Shown piece after piece: positions 36,781-45,881 of a DNA stretch of 64,000 nucleotides. This DNA comes from Thiobacillus sp. 65-29 (GTDB taxonomy: Bacteria > Pseudomonadota > Gammaproteobacteria > Burkholderiales > Thiobacillaceae). Made by a program: the position numbers and the translations under genes. The notes beneath the pieces are model-generated. The model did no database searches. It was not told the DNA's origin and saw only the letters and a program-made list of their open reading frames with translations. Location of the stretch: NCBI GenBank assembly GCA_001899775.1, contig MKWN01000044.1, forward strand, positions 28,086-92,085, read 5' to 3'. The stretch's first letter is position 1. Each line of letters begins with the position of its first letter.

Positions 36781-36870
36781 TTACCTGGCAGGTGAGTCCG
36801 CGAGGCCGACTTCGTCGATCTGTACGCGCACGGCGTAAGCATCGAAGTGGAAGGGAATGACCGCGCTCAT
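36781..36870 (-). pseudogene. BRO-N type phage antirepressor N-terminal fragment
   Basis: The minus-strand reading frame MSAVIPFHFDAYAVRVQIDE matches the usual first residues of BRO-N domain phage antirepressors, which typically continue as GEPWFVA. Here the match stops after about 21 residues and the frame ends 8 residues later. It is a remnant, not a gene. Confidence 0.5.
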
Positions 36871-36875
36871 ACTCG

Positions 36876-36962
36876 CGCAAGAAGGGGCGCACGTATCACT
36901 ACTACGTGTCCAAGTCGGAAAGCCGCTTCGGTGCTCCGGACAAGAGCTACGAGTGCCTTGCC
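36876..36962 (+). pseudogene. serine recombinase C-terminal (zinc-ribbon) fragment
   Basis: The plus-strand frame RKKGRTYHYYVSKSES, continuing RFGAPDKSYE, resembles the zinc-ribbon/C-terminal segment of large serine site-specific recombinases (GRTYRYYVS-like). About 29 residues are readable before the TetR gene begins on the other strand. No start codon or catalytic domain is present. Homology is by eye only. Confidence 0.45.
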
Positions 36963-37625
36963 TCAGGTCTTTTCCTGTTTTGCGTACTCCCGGGCTATCG
37001 CCCCCAGTCCGCCCATGGCGAATTGATACAGGTGGCTCGCAATCGCCTGTGAAGGCATCTGGAAAACCTCTTTCAAAGGTCCGGGGAACGTGCGCCCGCC
37101 AACCAGCAGCATCAGGCAGGGGGTAATCACACTCACCTGACAACGGGTCACGGCCGGATCTTCTGCAGGGATCCCGGTAATGTCGCTGAGCAGTTGTTTG
37201 ACGAGCAGCATCTTTGGCAGCGCTTCATCCTGGAACAGCACCAGCAGATGTGAACTTGGCGCCAGCACCTCCCTGGCAAAGACACGCAACTGCCAGGCTT
37301 GAGGTTCTTGCATGGCCTGCGCGACCAGCTGCTCGATCAGTACACGCAATTTCGACTCGGGTGGCGATTCGCTGCCAACCAATTGCCTCAGGTTGGCCAC
37401 GCCCGGCAGTTGGCCATAGGCCGCTGCCAATACGGCCTGGTACAGGCCGCTGCGGTTGCCAAAGTGGTAATTGATGGAGGCCAGATCCACCTGCGCCCGG
37501 GCGGCGATGTCCTTGTTGGACGTTTCGGCGTAGCCCGTTGCGGCGAACAGCTCGCCTGCGGCCTCCAGTATTCGTGTTTTTGTGGCTTCGCCATCCGAGC
37601 GAAGTCCGCGCGTGGGTTTGCTCAT
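36963..37625 (-). CDS. TetR-family regulator, CecR-like
   Basis: This 220-residue repressor has an N-terminal TetR helix-turn-helix (TKTRILEAAGELFAATGYAETSNKDIAARAQVDLASINYHFG, quoted in part as family pattern GYAETSNKDIA and INYHFGNRSGLYQAVL). The C-terminal domain is of the CecR/DUF1956 type. In E. coli CecR (YbiH) controls the ybhG-ybhFSR exporter, and here the regulator diverges from a homologous operon, so it probably represses it. I prefer ATG 37625 (MSKPTRGLRSDG) because relatives begin that way; in-frame ATGs further upstream (37658, 37700) reach into the promoter. Confidence 0.9.
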   Translation of the reverse strand: MSKPTRGLRSDGEATKTRILEAAGELFAATGYAETSNKDIAARAQVDLASINYHFGNRSGLYQAVLAAAYGQLPGVANLRQLVGSESPPESKLRVLIEQLVAQAMQEPQAWQLRVFAREVLAPSSHLLVLFQDEALPKMLLVKQLLSDITGIPAEDPAVTRCQVSVITPCLMLLVGGRTFPGPLKEVFQMPSQAIASHLYQFAMGGLGAIAREYAKQEKT

Positions 37626-37655
37626 CCCTTGTTTTTCCAGGATAGACAAGGCTTG

Positions 37656-37700
37656 CATTGTCGGACAATTTAAATCTAAAATCAATTTAATGTCGTGCAT
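37656..37700. promoter_or_regulatory. AT-rich divergent promoter with direct repeat
   Basis: The region between the TetR gene and the exporter operon is markedly AT-rich. It contains the direct repeat caatttaa at 37666-37673 and 37683-37690, 17 bases apart start to start. Candidate TetR operator and overlapping promoters fall here, but I see no strong symmetric dyad. Confidence 0.35.
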
Positions 37701-37742
37701 AAAAGTGCCCCGTTATCTCTTGCGCCTACCTGGACTCTTGCC

Positions 37743-38744
37743 ATGAAGAAGCCTCTGATCGCCATTTTTCTCGTTGCTGTGCTGGCGCTTGGCGCGTGGG
37801 CTGGGTGGCACCAGCGAGCCAAAGGCCACGACGATGCCCTGGTGCTGCACGGCAACGTGGACATCCGCCAAATTGCGCTGGCCTTCGATGGCAGTGGCCG
37901 CGTGGCTGAATTACGGGTGGAGGAAGGCGGCCGCGTGCATGCGGGGGATGTTCTAGCGGTGCTGGACACCCGCACCCTGGCCTTGCAGGCCGAACAGGCA
38001 CAAGCGCAGATTGGCGTTCAGCAGCAAGCCCTGCAACGCTTGCGCAATGGTGCACGGCCGCAGGAAATCGCCCAGGCCAAGAGCCGTGTGACCGCCGCCC
38101 AGTCCGATGCCGCACAGGCTGCGCAGGATCTGCAACGTCTGCAAGGCATCGCCGCCAACACCCAGGGGCGTGGCGTCAGTGCGCAGGATCTGGACCGCGC
38201 CAAAAGCCATCTGCAGGTTGCCGAGGCCAAGCTGACGGATCAACGCGAAGCCTTGCGTCTGACTGAACTGGGACCGCGCGCAGAGGACGTGGCCGGCGCC
38301 GAGGCACAGCTCAAGGCGGCGCAGGCGCAACTGGCCTTGCTGCAGCACCAGATCGCTCAAGGCCAACTCAAGGCACCGGCAGACGCCGTGGTGCGTTCGC
38401 GCCTGCTCGAACCCGGCGACATGGCGACACCGCAGAAACCTGTATTTGCCTTGGCGCTGACCCAGCCCAAGTGGGTACGTGTCTATGTGGGCGAGCCCGA
38501 CCTGGGTCGGGTCAAACCCGGCATGCAGGCACGTGTGACCACGGATGGCGCCCCTGGCCAGTCCATCGCCGGCAAAGTCGGCTACATCTCCTCGGTGGCC
38601 GAGTTCACGCCCAAGTCGGTGCAGACCGAAGAGCTGCGCACCAGCCTGCTCTACGAGCTGCGAGTACGGGTCGATGACCCGGAAGACGTGCTGCGCCTGG
38701 GGCAGCCGGCGACCGTGCACCTGACGGCGGGCGCCGCGCAATGA
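37743..38744 (+). CDS. HlyD-family adaptor of ABC exporter (YbhG-like)
   Basis: The 333-residue membrane fusion protein has one N-terminal membrane helix (PLIAIFLVAVLALGAWAGW). Next come a lipoyl-like half (GRVAELRVEEGGRVHAGDVLAVLD), a long alanine/glutamine-rich coiled-coil hairpin (about 75-200) and a second lipoyl half with LKAPADAVVRSRLLEPGD. It would bridge the ABC exporter downstream to an outer-membrane factor. The ORF-track start at 37695 extends into the promoter, so ATG 37743 is used. The stop overlaps the ATPase start by four bases. Confidence 0.92.
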   Translation: MKKPLIAIFLVAVLALGAWAGWHQRAKGHDDALVLHGNVDIRQIALAFDGSGRVAELRVEEGGRVHAGDVLAVLDTRTLALQAEQAQAQIGVQQQALQRLRNGARPQEIAQAKSRVTAAQSDAAQAAQDLQRLQGIAANTQGRGVSAQDLDRAKSHLQVAEAKLTDQREALRLTELGPRAEDVAGAEAQLKAAQAQLALLQHQIAQGQLKAPADAVVRSRLLEPGDMATPQKPVFALALTQPKWVRVYVGEPDLGRVKPGMQARVTTDGAPGQSIAGKVGYISSVAEFTPKSVQTEELRTSLLYELRVRVDDPEDVLRLGQPATVHLTAGAAQ

Positions 38745-40558
38745 GCGACGGCGGCGCGACGGTCGTTGCCGAAGGGCTGCGCAAGACCTTCGAAGCGCCG
38801 GGCGGTGGCCCTTTGCATGCGGTGGGCGGCTTGTCGCTGACGGTGCGCGCGGGTGAGTTGACGGCCCTGGTCGGCCCGGACGGTGCCGGCAAGACCACCT
38901 TGATGCGCATGATGGCCGGGTTACTCAAGCCCGATGCGGGAACATTGCGCGTGCTGGGCATCGACGTCGCCCACGACCCGCAAACGGTGCAGGACCGCAT
39001 CAGTTACATGCCGCAGCGCTTCGGCCTGTACGAAGACCTGAGCGTGCAGGAAAACCTGGATCTGTATGCCGATCTGCACGGCGTGCCGCAGGAAGTGCGC
39101 CGCGAACGCTTCGCGCGCATGCTGGAAATGACCGACATGGCGCGCTTTACCACACGCCCGGCGGGAAAGCTCTCGGGCGGCATGAAGCAGAAGCTGGGTC
39201 TGGCCTGCACGCTGGTGCGCTCGCCGGATTTGCTGCTACTGGATGAACCCAGCGTGGGCGTCGATCCGCTGTCGCGCCGCGATCTGTGGCAGATCGTGCA
39301 GCAGCTGGTGGATGACGAAAAGCTGAGCGTGATCGTCAGCACCGCCTACATGGACGAGGCCGAGCGCTGCGCCCAGGTGTTCGTGATGCACCACGGCCTG
39401 CTGCTCGCCGACGGCGCTCCCGGCGTGCTGCGCGAACGCGCCCGAGGGTTGACCTATGTGGCCACGCCACCGTCCGGTATGCCCGCCCGCGACTTGCAGG
39501 CGCGTTTGATCGACGCCGACCCGTTGATCGTCGATGCGGTGCCCAAAGGCGGTGCGGTGTGGTTCATCCGCCAGCCCAAGGCGGAAACCCAGGCGCTGGA
39601 CGGACTGCTCGGCGACATCGACTACCAGCCGCGCCCGGAAGAACTCGAAGACGCTTTCATGATGATGCTGCGCCAGCAACAACCCGAGGGCACGGAGTCG
39701 ACTACCCAGGTGTCGGCATCGCCGCCCGAAGCGCCCGCGTCGTCCCCGCAGGTGTCCTCGAATAGTAATGGGGACGGGCCGGTGATCGTGGTGCGTGATC
39801 TGGTGCGCAAATTTGGCGACTTCACCGCCGTCGCCCGCACCTCCTTTGATGTGGCGCGGGGCGAAATCTTCGGCTTGCTCGGCCCCAACGGCGCGGGCAA
39901 GACCACCACCTTCCGCATGCTCTGCGGCCTGCTGCCGGCCAGCAGCGGGCATCTGGAAGTCGCCGGCATGAACCTGCGCACAGCACGCGCCCAGGCGCGT
40001 TCGCGCATCGGCTATGTGTCGCAGAAGTTCGCGCTCTACGGCAACCTGAGCGTGCGCGAAAACCTGGAATTTTTCGGCGGTGCCTACGGGCTGCGCGGCC
40101 AGGCGCTGCGCACGCGGGTGGCGGCCACGCTCGCCCAGTTCGCCCTGGAGCCCACCGCCATCAGCGGCCTGCTGCCCGGCGGTTACAAGCAGCGCCTGGC
40201 CATGGCCACCGGCCTGCTGCACGAGCCCGACATCCTGTTCCTCGATGAGCCGACCAGCGGCATCGACCCGCTGGCGCGGCGCGCCTTCTGGCGCACCATC
40301 ACCGCGCTCGCGCAAGCGGGAGTGACGGTCATCATCACCACGCATTTCATGGAGGAGGCAGAGTACTGCGACCGCATTGCCATCCAGGATGCTGGCAAGG
40401 TGCTGGCGCTGGGCACGCCGCAGGCGGTGCGCGAGCAGGCGGGCCGGGCGGGCCGGGCAGGCCAGGAGGGCGGCGCCGACATGAACAGCGCCTTCATCGC
40501 CATCGTCGAGCACGGCCGCGCCGCCGACCGGGCCAAGAACTCAGAAGGCCGCGCATGA
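38741..40558 (+). CDS. tandem ABC exporter ATP-binding protein (YbhF-like)
   Basis: This 605-residue cytoplasmic protein contains two complete ABC ATPase domains. The first has Walker A GPDGAGKTT, signature LSGGMKQK and Walker B LLLLDEPSVGVD. The second (from about residue 345) has GPNGAGKTT, signature LPGGYKQR and ILFLDEPTSGID. A serine/proline-rich linker joins them. It matches YbhF of E. coli, which energises an ABC-2 exporter implicated in export of cephalosporins and other cationic drugs. Start and stop overlap the neighbouring genes by four bases each. Confidence 0.94.
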   Translation: MSDGGATVVAEGLRKTFEAPGGGPLHAVGGLSLTVRAGELTALVGPDGAGKTTLMRMMAGLLKPDAGTLRVLGIDVAHDPQTVQDRISYMPQRFGLYEDLSVQENLDLYADLHGVPQEVRRERFARMLEMTDMARFTTRPAGKLSGGMKQKLGLACTLVRSPDLLLLDEPSVGVDPLSRRDLWQIVQQLVDDEKLSVIVSTAYMDEAERCAQVFVMHHGLLLADGAPGVLRERARGLTYVATPPSGMPARDLQARLIDADPLIVDAVPKGGAVWFIRQPKAETQALDGLLGDIDYQPRPEELEDAFMMMLRQQQPEGTESTTQVSASPPEAPASSPQVSSNSNGDGPVIVVRDLVRKFGDFTAVARTSFDVARGEIFGLLGPNGAGKTTTFRMLCGLLPASSGHLEVAGMNLRTARAQARSRIGYVSQKFALYGNLSVRENLEFFGGAYGLRGQALRTRVAATLAQFALEPTAISGLLPGGYKQRLAMATGLLHEPDILFLDEPTSGIDPLARRAFWRTITALAQAGVTVIITTHFMEEAEYCDRIAIQDAGKVLALGTPQAVREQAGRAGRAGQEGGADMNSAFIAIVEHGRAADRAKNSEGRA

Positions 40559-41685
40559 GATATCCAGAGTTCATGCGGCGTTTCATCGCCCTGCTGCGCA
40601 AGGAAGTGCGCCAGATGCTGCGCGACAAGAGCAACCTGGCGGTGGGACTGCTGCTGCCGATTGCGCTGATTCTGCTGTTCGGCTACGGCCTGTCCTTCGA
40701 CGTCAAGAACGCCCCGGTCGCGGTGGTGCTGGAAGACAGCGCGCCCGATGCGCGCGACGCCGTCGCCGGTCTGGCGGGCTCAAGCTATCTGTCGCCAGTG
40801 TGGGTCACACAGATGCAGGAGGCAGAGCGCCTGCTGCGCGCAGGCGAGGTGGACGCCATCGTGCGCGTGCCGTTGGACTTCTCGCGCCGGCTGGATGCGG
40901 GCGATGCCCGCATCCAGCTGATCTTGAACGGCGTCAACTCGACCACGGCGCAGACCGTGGAAGGCTACGTCAACAGCGCCATCGCCACCTGGGCGCAAAA
41001 GCAGGCAGACCGCGCCGGCAACAAGCCGCCCGCGCTGGCTCGTGTGGAAGTGGTGCAGCGCATGTGGTTCAACGAAACCGGCAACAGCAGTTGGTATCTG
41101 GTGCCAGGACTGATCGTGCTGGTGCTGACGCTGATCGGTGCCTTCCTCACATCGCTGCTGATCGCACGTGAATGGGAGCGCGGCACGTTGGAGTCGCTGT
41201 TCGTCACGCCGGTGCGGCCGCTGGAACTCATCTTCGCCAAGCTGGTGCCGTATCTGGTGGTCGGTGCCATCGACCTGGTGCTGTGCCTGCTGGCGGCGCG
41301 TTTCCTGTTCGAGGTGCCGCTGCGCGGCTCCCTCACGATCCTGTTCCTGGCCTCGATGCTGTACCTGCTGGTCTCGCTGCTGCTGGGCCTGTTCATTTCT
41401 GGCAAGACGCGCAACCAGTTTGACGCCAGTCAACTGGCCATGCTGGTGAGCTTCATGCCGGCCATGATGCTCTCCGGCTTCGTGTTCGACCTGCGCAATG
41501 TGCCGCTGGTGATCCAGGGCGTGGCGCAACTGCTGCCCGCCACGCATTTCATGGGCCTGATCAAGACGTTGTTTTTGGCGGGCGACCATGGGCCGACCAT
41601 CCTGCGCAGCGTCGCCATCCTTTCCCTCTACGCCGTGGTGCTGGTGTTCGCCACACAGCGCACGCTGAAGAAGTCACTGGACTGA
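40555..41685 (+). CDS. ABC-2 exporter permease (YbhS-like)
   Basis: The 376-residue inner-membrane protein has one N-terminal helix (SNLAVGLLLPIALILLFGYGLSF), a large periplasmic loop and five C-terminal helices, the usual ABC-2 permease plan. The motif REWERGTLESLFVTPVRPLE is the cytoplasmic coupling segment. It pairs with the following permease and the tandem ATPase. Coupled start (four-base overlap) supports one operon. Confidence 0.93.
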   Translation: MRYPEFMRRFIALLRKEVRQMLRDKSNLAVGLLLPIALILLFGYGLSFDVKNAPVAVVLEDSAPDARDAVAGLAGSSYLSPVWVTQMQEAERLLRAGEVDAIVRVPLDFSRRLDAGDARIQLILNGVNSTTAQTVEGYVNSAIATWAQKQADRAGNKPPALARVEVVQRMWFNETGNSSWYLVPGLIVLVLTLIGAFLTSLLIAREWERGTLESLFVTPVRPLELIFAKLVPYLVVGAIDLVLCLLAARFLFEVPLRGSLTILFLASMLYLLVSLLLGLFISGKTRNQFDASQLAMLVSFMPAMMLSGFVFDLRNVPLVIQGVAQLLPATHFMGLIKTLFLAGDHGPTILRSVAILSLYAVVLVFATQRTLKKSLD

Positions 41686-41690
41686 CACCC

Positions 41691-42818
41691 ATGGCTTCCT
41701 TCATTGCCACACTCTCCCAGATCATCGCCTTGGTGCGAAAAGAGCTCCTTGCGCTCATCAAGGAGCCTGCCAGCCGGGCACTGCTGATTGCGCCCGCCTT
41801 CCTGCAGGCGCTGCTGTACGGCTACGGCGCCACCTACGACCTCACGCACGTGCCGTATGCCGTGCTGGATCAAAGCCGCAGTGCGGCGTCGACCGAACTG
41901 CTGGCACGGCTGGACGGCACCGGCGTGTTCGTGCGTGCGGCCACGCTCACCTCGCCCAAGCAGATTGCCGATATGGTCGATGCAGAAAAGGCTTTGCTGG
42001 TGCTCAGCATCCCGCGGGACTTCGAGACGCGGCTGGGTTCGGGCCAGCCCGCGCCCCTGCAGCTCATTCTGGACGGGCGCAATTCCTCGACGGCGGGGGC
42101 GGCCGCCAGCCATGTCGGCGCCATCGTGGTCGCCTACAACGCCTCATTGGGCGCCAAGCGTGGTGAAGGTGCCCCAGGGATTCGCGTAGAACGGCGCGCC
42201 TGGTTCAACCCCAACCTGGAATCCCGCTGGAACATGATGCCGGGGTTGATTGCCGCGCTGAGCATGTTGCAGACCCTGCTGCTGGCGGCGCTGTCGGTGG
42301 CGCGTGAGCGCGAGCAAGGCACCTTCGACCAGTTGCTGGTGACGCCGCTGACCCCGATGCAGATCCTGATCGGCAAGGCGCTGCCCTCCATCCTGATCGG
42401 ACTGCTGCAGTCCACCATCATCTTTCTGATCATCCGATTCTGGTTCGAGATTCCGATGCAGGGCTCGGTGGGACTGCTCTACTTCGGGCTGATCGTTTTC
42501 ACCGTCGCGTCCGTGGGCGTGGGCCTGTCGATATCCGCCCTGTCTCTGAACATGCAACAGGCGATGCTCTACAGCTTCCTGCTGATCATGCCGCTGATGC
42601 TGCTCTCCGGCCTGTTCACGCCGGTGCGCAACATGCCAGAGGTGCTGCAGCTTGCCACCTACGCCAATCCGTTGCGCTTTGGCATGGACATCGTGCGCCG
42701 CGTCTATCTCGAAGGCGCGGGCCTCATCGACATCTGGCACCAATTCATCCCCTTGCTGGTGCTGGCCGCCACCACGCTGCCGCTGGCGGCCTGGCTGTTC
42801 CGCAACCGGCTTTCCTGA
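41691..42818 (+). CDS. ABC-2 exporter permease (YbhR-like)
   Basis: This 375-residue permease has the same layout as its neighbour: an N-terminal helix (PASRALLIAPAFLQALLYGYGATY), a periplasmic domain, and five C-terminal helices with the coupling segment REREQGTFDQLLVTPLTPMQ. The pair YbhS/YbhR-like with YbhF-like ATPase and YbhG-like adaptor forms a complete exporter. It begins five bases after the first permease. Confidence 0.93.
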   Translation: MASFIATLSQIIALVRKELLALIKEPASRALLIAPAFLQALLYGYGATYDLTHVPYAVLDQSRSAASTELLARLDGTGVFVRAATLTSPKQIADMVDAEKALLVLSIPRDFETRLGSGQPAPLQLILDGRNSSTAGAAASHVGAIVVAYNASLGAKRGEGAPGIRVERRAWFNPNLESRWNMMPGLIAALSMLQTLLLAALSVAREREQGTFDQLLVTPLTPMQILIGKALPSILIGLLQSTIIFLIIRFWFEIPMQGSVGLLYFGLIVFTVASVGVGLSISALSLNMQQAMLYSFLLIMPLMLLSGLFTPVRNMPEVLQLATYANPLRFGMDIVRRVYLEGAGLIDIWHQFIPLLVLAATTLPLAAWLFRNRLS

Positions 42819-42832
42819 CCGTGGATATTCCT

Positions 42833-44326
42833 ATGTTTGATCGACAACACGCTCATCTTCACCAGCGGTACTTTGGCTTCGCGGCCTGCGCGCTGGCAAT
42901 GGCTCTGACCGGCTGCGCCGCCGTTGGTCCGAATTTCGTCAAGCCGACGCCCGCTGCGCCCAACGACTGGATGAGCTGGCGCAGCGGCGACGCTTCGCTG
43001 CGCATCCCGAGCGAAGCCGCTCAGGCATTGCCGGCCCAGTGGTGGCTGGCATTCAACGACGCAACCCTCGATGCATTGCAGCAGCGTGCTTTCGATGCCA
43101 GCCCTGACCTGCAAACGGCCGCGCTGCGCTTCGCCCAGGCACGCGCGCAACGCAGTACGGTGGCCGCGCAGCGCGGGCCGGAAGTCAACGCGGGCGGGAG
43201 TGCCACCCGCCAGCGCCAGAGCGAAAGCGGTGCCAGCACGCGCATGATCGGCATCATGGGGGCCAGCCCGAGCGTGACCGAGCTGCTGGCCGAGCCGTTC
43301 ACGCTGTACCAGGCCGGTTTCGACGCTTCATGGGAGCTGGATTTGTGGGGCCGCGTGCGCCGCTCCGTCGAAGCCGCCGACGCCGATGTCGGCCAGCAGG
43401 CTGCGCTGCTTGGCCTGGCCCGCCTCAGCCTGGCCAGCGATGTGGCGCGCAACTACTTCGAGCTGCGCACCGCTCAGCGGCAGATACGATTGATGCGTGA
43501 GGACATCGCCGCGCTGGAAGATCGCGCCGGGCTGCTGCAGGCGCGTGTCGAGGGCGGCGTGCTCGATCACACCGACCTGCAACGCCAGCGCGCCGAACTG
43601 GCCGCGCTGAAGGCGCAACTGCCGCCCCTGCTGGCGCAAGAAGCCGCCAGCGCCAACCAGATCGCCCTGCTGCTGGGCGAACGCCCCGGTGCGCTGCAGG
43701 CCGAACTGGCGCCGCGCGACGCCGACGCCAGGACTGCGCTGCCCGACCTTGCCCTCGGCCTGCCATCGGAAGTGGCGCTGCGCCGCCCCGACATCCGCGC
43801 TGCTGAGGCGCGCCTGCACAGCGCCACCGCCAACATCGGCATTGCCAAGGCCAATCTGTATCCCAGCATCCGGCTGGGTGCGAAGTTCGGGTTCGAGTCC
43901 TACCTCTCCGGCGAATTCTCCGACTGGGGCAGCCGCGCCTGGTCGGTCGGCCCCAGCCTCAACCTGCCGATCTTCGACCACGGCCGGCGCACAGCCACCG
44001 TGCAACTGCGCGAGCTGCAACAACAGGAAGCGGCGGTGAATTACCAGAAAACCGTGCTGAAAGCCTGGCAGGAGATCGACGATGCTCTGGCTGCCTACAG
44101 CGCCGAACAGCAGCAGGCGCAGGAACTCAAAGCTCGCAGCGACGCGGCCAGCGATGCCTACCAGCTTGTACAAGCACGCTACGACGGCGGCGCCATCGAC
44201 TACACTGCCGTGCTCGACAGCCAGCGCAGCTATCTGCAGGCCCGTCGAGATCTGGCCGCCAACCAGGGCAGGCTGGCAGCGCGCTTCATCACATTGAACA
44301 AGGCATTGGGAAATGGACCTATGTGA
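42833..44326 (+). CDS. NodT-type outer membrane efflux lipoprotein
   Basis: The roughly 497-residue protein is a TolC-like outer-membrane factor with a lipoprotein signal; the lipobox LTGC places the acylated cysteine at about residue 28. Two OEP domains follow (about 60-270 and 285-485) with the recurring motif ALRRPDIRAAEARLHSATANIGIAKANLYPSI shortened here to RRPDIRAAEARL and ANIGIAKANLYP. It provides the outer-membrane exit for one or both ABC exporters of this operon. ATG 42833 is chosen; a GTG at 42821 would add four residues. The second factor gene follows after a gap of 85 bases. Confidence 0.93.
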   Translation: MFDRQHAHLHQRYFGFAACALAMALTGCAAVGPNFVKPTPAAPNDWMSWRSGDASLRIPSEAAQALPAQWWLAFNDATLDALQQRAFDASPDLQTAALRFAQARAQRSTVAAQRGPEVNAGGSATRQRQSESGASTRMIGIMGASPSVTELLAEPFTLYQAGFDASWELDLWGRVRRSVEAADADVGQQAALLGLARLSLASDVARNYFELRTAQRQIRLMREDIAALEDRAGLLQARVEGGVLDHTDLQRQRAELAALKAQLPPLLAQEAASANQIALLLGERPGALQAELAPRDADARTALPDLALGLPSEVALRRPDIRAAEARLHSATANIGIAKANLYPSIRLGAKFGFESYLSGEFSDWGSRAWSVGPSLNLPIFDHGRRTATVQLRELQQQEAAVNYQKTVLKAWQEIDDALAAYSAEQQQAQELKARSDAASDAYQLVQARYDGGAIDYTAVLDSQRSYLQARRDLAANQGRLAARFITLNKALGNGPM

Positions 44327-44411
44327 CCCGCTCGCGGCGCATCCGCGATCTCCCTCTACCAACTCAGAACAGCTGACCTTTCATGGCGTGCGCAGACTGA
44401 ATCGGACTCCC

Positions 44412-45881
44412 ATGCCCCACCATTCCTTCCGACTGGCCGCTTGCGCGGCCGCCATGCTGATAGCGGGCTGTGCGTCGATGGCGCCGCCGCACGAGCGCCC
44501 GGCCGTGGATTTTCCCGCGGCCTATGCCCACGACACGCCGCCCGATGCGCGAGTCCCGTCCACCACCGCTGCTCTCGACTGGCGTGGCTATTTCACCGAC
44601 CCGGCGCTGACGCGGCTCATTGAGCAGGCGCTCACGAACAACCCGGATATGCGCACGGCCGTGCTGCGGGTGCAGGAGGCGCAAGCCGCTTATGGGGTGC
44701 AGCGCAGCGCCCGATTGCCCACTGTCGGCGTGGGCCTGGACGCTACTCGGGCACGCACACCCGCCGACTTGAGCCTGAGCGGCAACGCAGCCACGGGCAG
44801 CCAATACCAGGCCGGGCTGGGCATCAGCAGTTGGGAGATCGATTTCTGGGGCCGCATCGCCAGCCTCAACGAAGCGGCGCTGCAGAGCTTCCTGGCCACC
44901 GATGCCGCCCGTCGCGCGGTGTCCGTCGCACTCGTGGCCCAGGTGGCCAATGCCTACCTGGGCTTGCGCGAACTGGACGAGCGCCTGCGCCTGGCCCAGG
45001 CCAGCGAAGCCAGCCAGCGCGAGTCGCTGCGCATCTTCACGCGGCGCCTGGAGGTTGGCTCGGCCCCGCGCCTGGAGCTGACGCAGGTGGAGACGCTGCT
45101 GACCCAGGCCGAATCGCTGGTGGTGCAGGTGAAGCAGTAGCGCGCAGCACAAAGCCTGGCCCTGGGGGTTTTGCTCGGTGATCCGTCGGGCACGCCTGTC
45201 GTGCCGGATGGGAGCGCGCCCTTCGACATGAATCTGCTCGCCCCTTTGGCTCCCGGTCTGCCTTCCGACCTGCTGAACAACCGGCCCGACGTGGTGGCGG
45301 CAGAACACCAATTGCGAGGGGCCAACGCCAACATCGGCGCGGCGCGCGCCGCGTTTTTTCCGCGCATCAGCCTGACCGCCTTCGGCGGCTCGGCCAGCGC
45401 TGAACTGGATCGCCTGTTCAGGGGCGCCAACCGCGCCTGGAGTTTCGCGCCGAGCCTGTCGCTGCCCATTTTTGACGGCGGACGCAATCGCGCGAACCTC
45501 GACCTGGCCGAGGTGCGCAAGCACCTTGCCGTGGTGCAGTACGAGCAGACCGTGCAGAACGCGTTCCGCGACGTGGCCGACGCGCTGTCGGCCCAGCACT
45601 GGCTGCAGCAGGTCGGGGTGCAGGAGCGCGCCCTGGCCGCGCAAAGGGAGCGTGCGCGCCTGTCGCGCCTGAGCTACGACAACGGCGCGTCGAGCTTCCT
45701 CGACGTGCTCGACGCCGAGCGCAACCTGATCTCCGCCGGACAGCAACTGGTGCAGACGCGACGCGCCCTGCTGTCCAGCCGCGTCGCGCTTTACACCGCG
45801 CTGGGCGAGGGATCGCAACACGTGGGTGATGCCCCGCTGCTGCCTTCGCCGTCCGTTCCATCCACTTCCACCGCCCGGTGA
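44412..45881 (+). pseudogene. second NodT-type outer membrane factor, interrupted by in-frame TAG
   Basis: From ATG 44412 the frame encodes a lipoprotein signal (lipobox IAGC, Cys20) and an OEP domain up to VVQVKQ, then TAG at 45138-45140. The same frame continues without a shift with RAAQSLALGVLLGDPSG and a complete second OEP domain (NNRPDVVAAEHQLRGANANIGAARAAFFPRI) to 45881. Relatives read QLEQQRAQ-like at this point, so a single C-to-T change of CAG to TAG explains it. Full length would be 489 residues. It may be a real nonsense mutation or a sequencing error. Downstream genes overlap its end and are intact. Confidence 0.85.

Larger units (their letters stand above)
36528..36962. other. 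intergenic scar with mobile-element fragments
   Basis: This stretch lies between the catalase and the TetR gene and has no intact gene. Its first 250 bases show only broken frames. The right part holds the two coding fragments listed separately: a phage antirepressor N-terminus on the minus strand and a serine recombinase piece on the plus strand. It looks like the eroded left edge of acquired DNA. Confidence 0.6.

Noticed and set aside
36531-36842. 103-residue minus-strand ORF after the catalase
   Set aside because: No ribosome binding site or family-like sequence; it lies in the scar region and resembles random high-GC frame.
37664-37694. gaca...tgtc dyad as TetR operator
   Set aside because: Only the outer four bases and a few internal positions pair; I kept only the direct repeat as a weak observation.
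44353-44368. 13-base match to part of tRNA-Phe (ctctaccaact) between the two NodT genes, considered as an att site
   Set aside because: The match is short, not at the tRNA 3' end and without phage genes nearby; probably chance.
45171-45881. Separate gene starting at TTG 45171
   Set aside because: It is in the same frame as the upstream NodT part and lacks a signal peptide; it is the second half of the interrupted gene.
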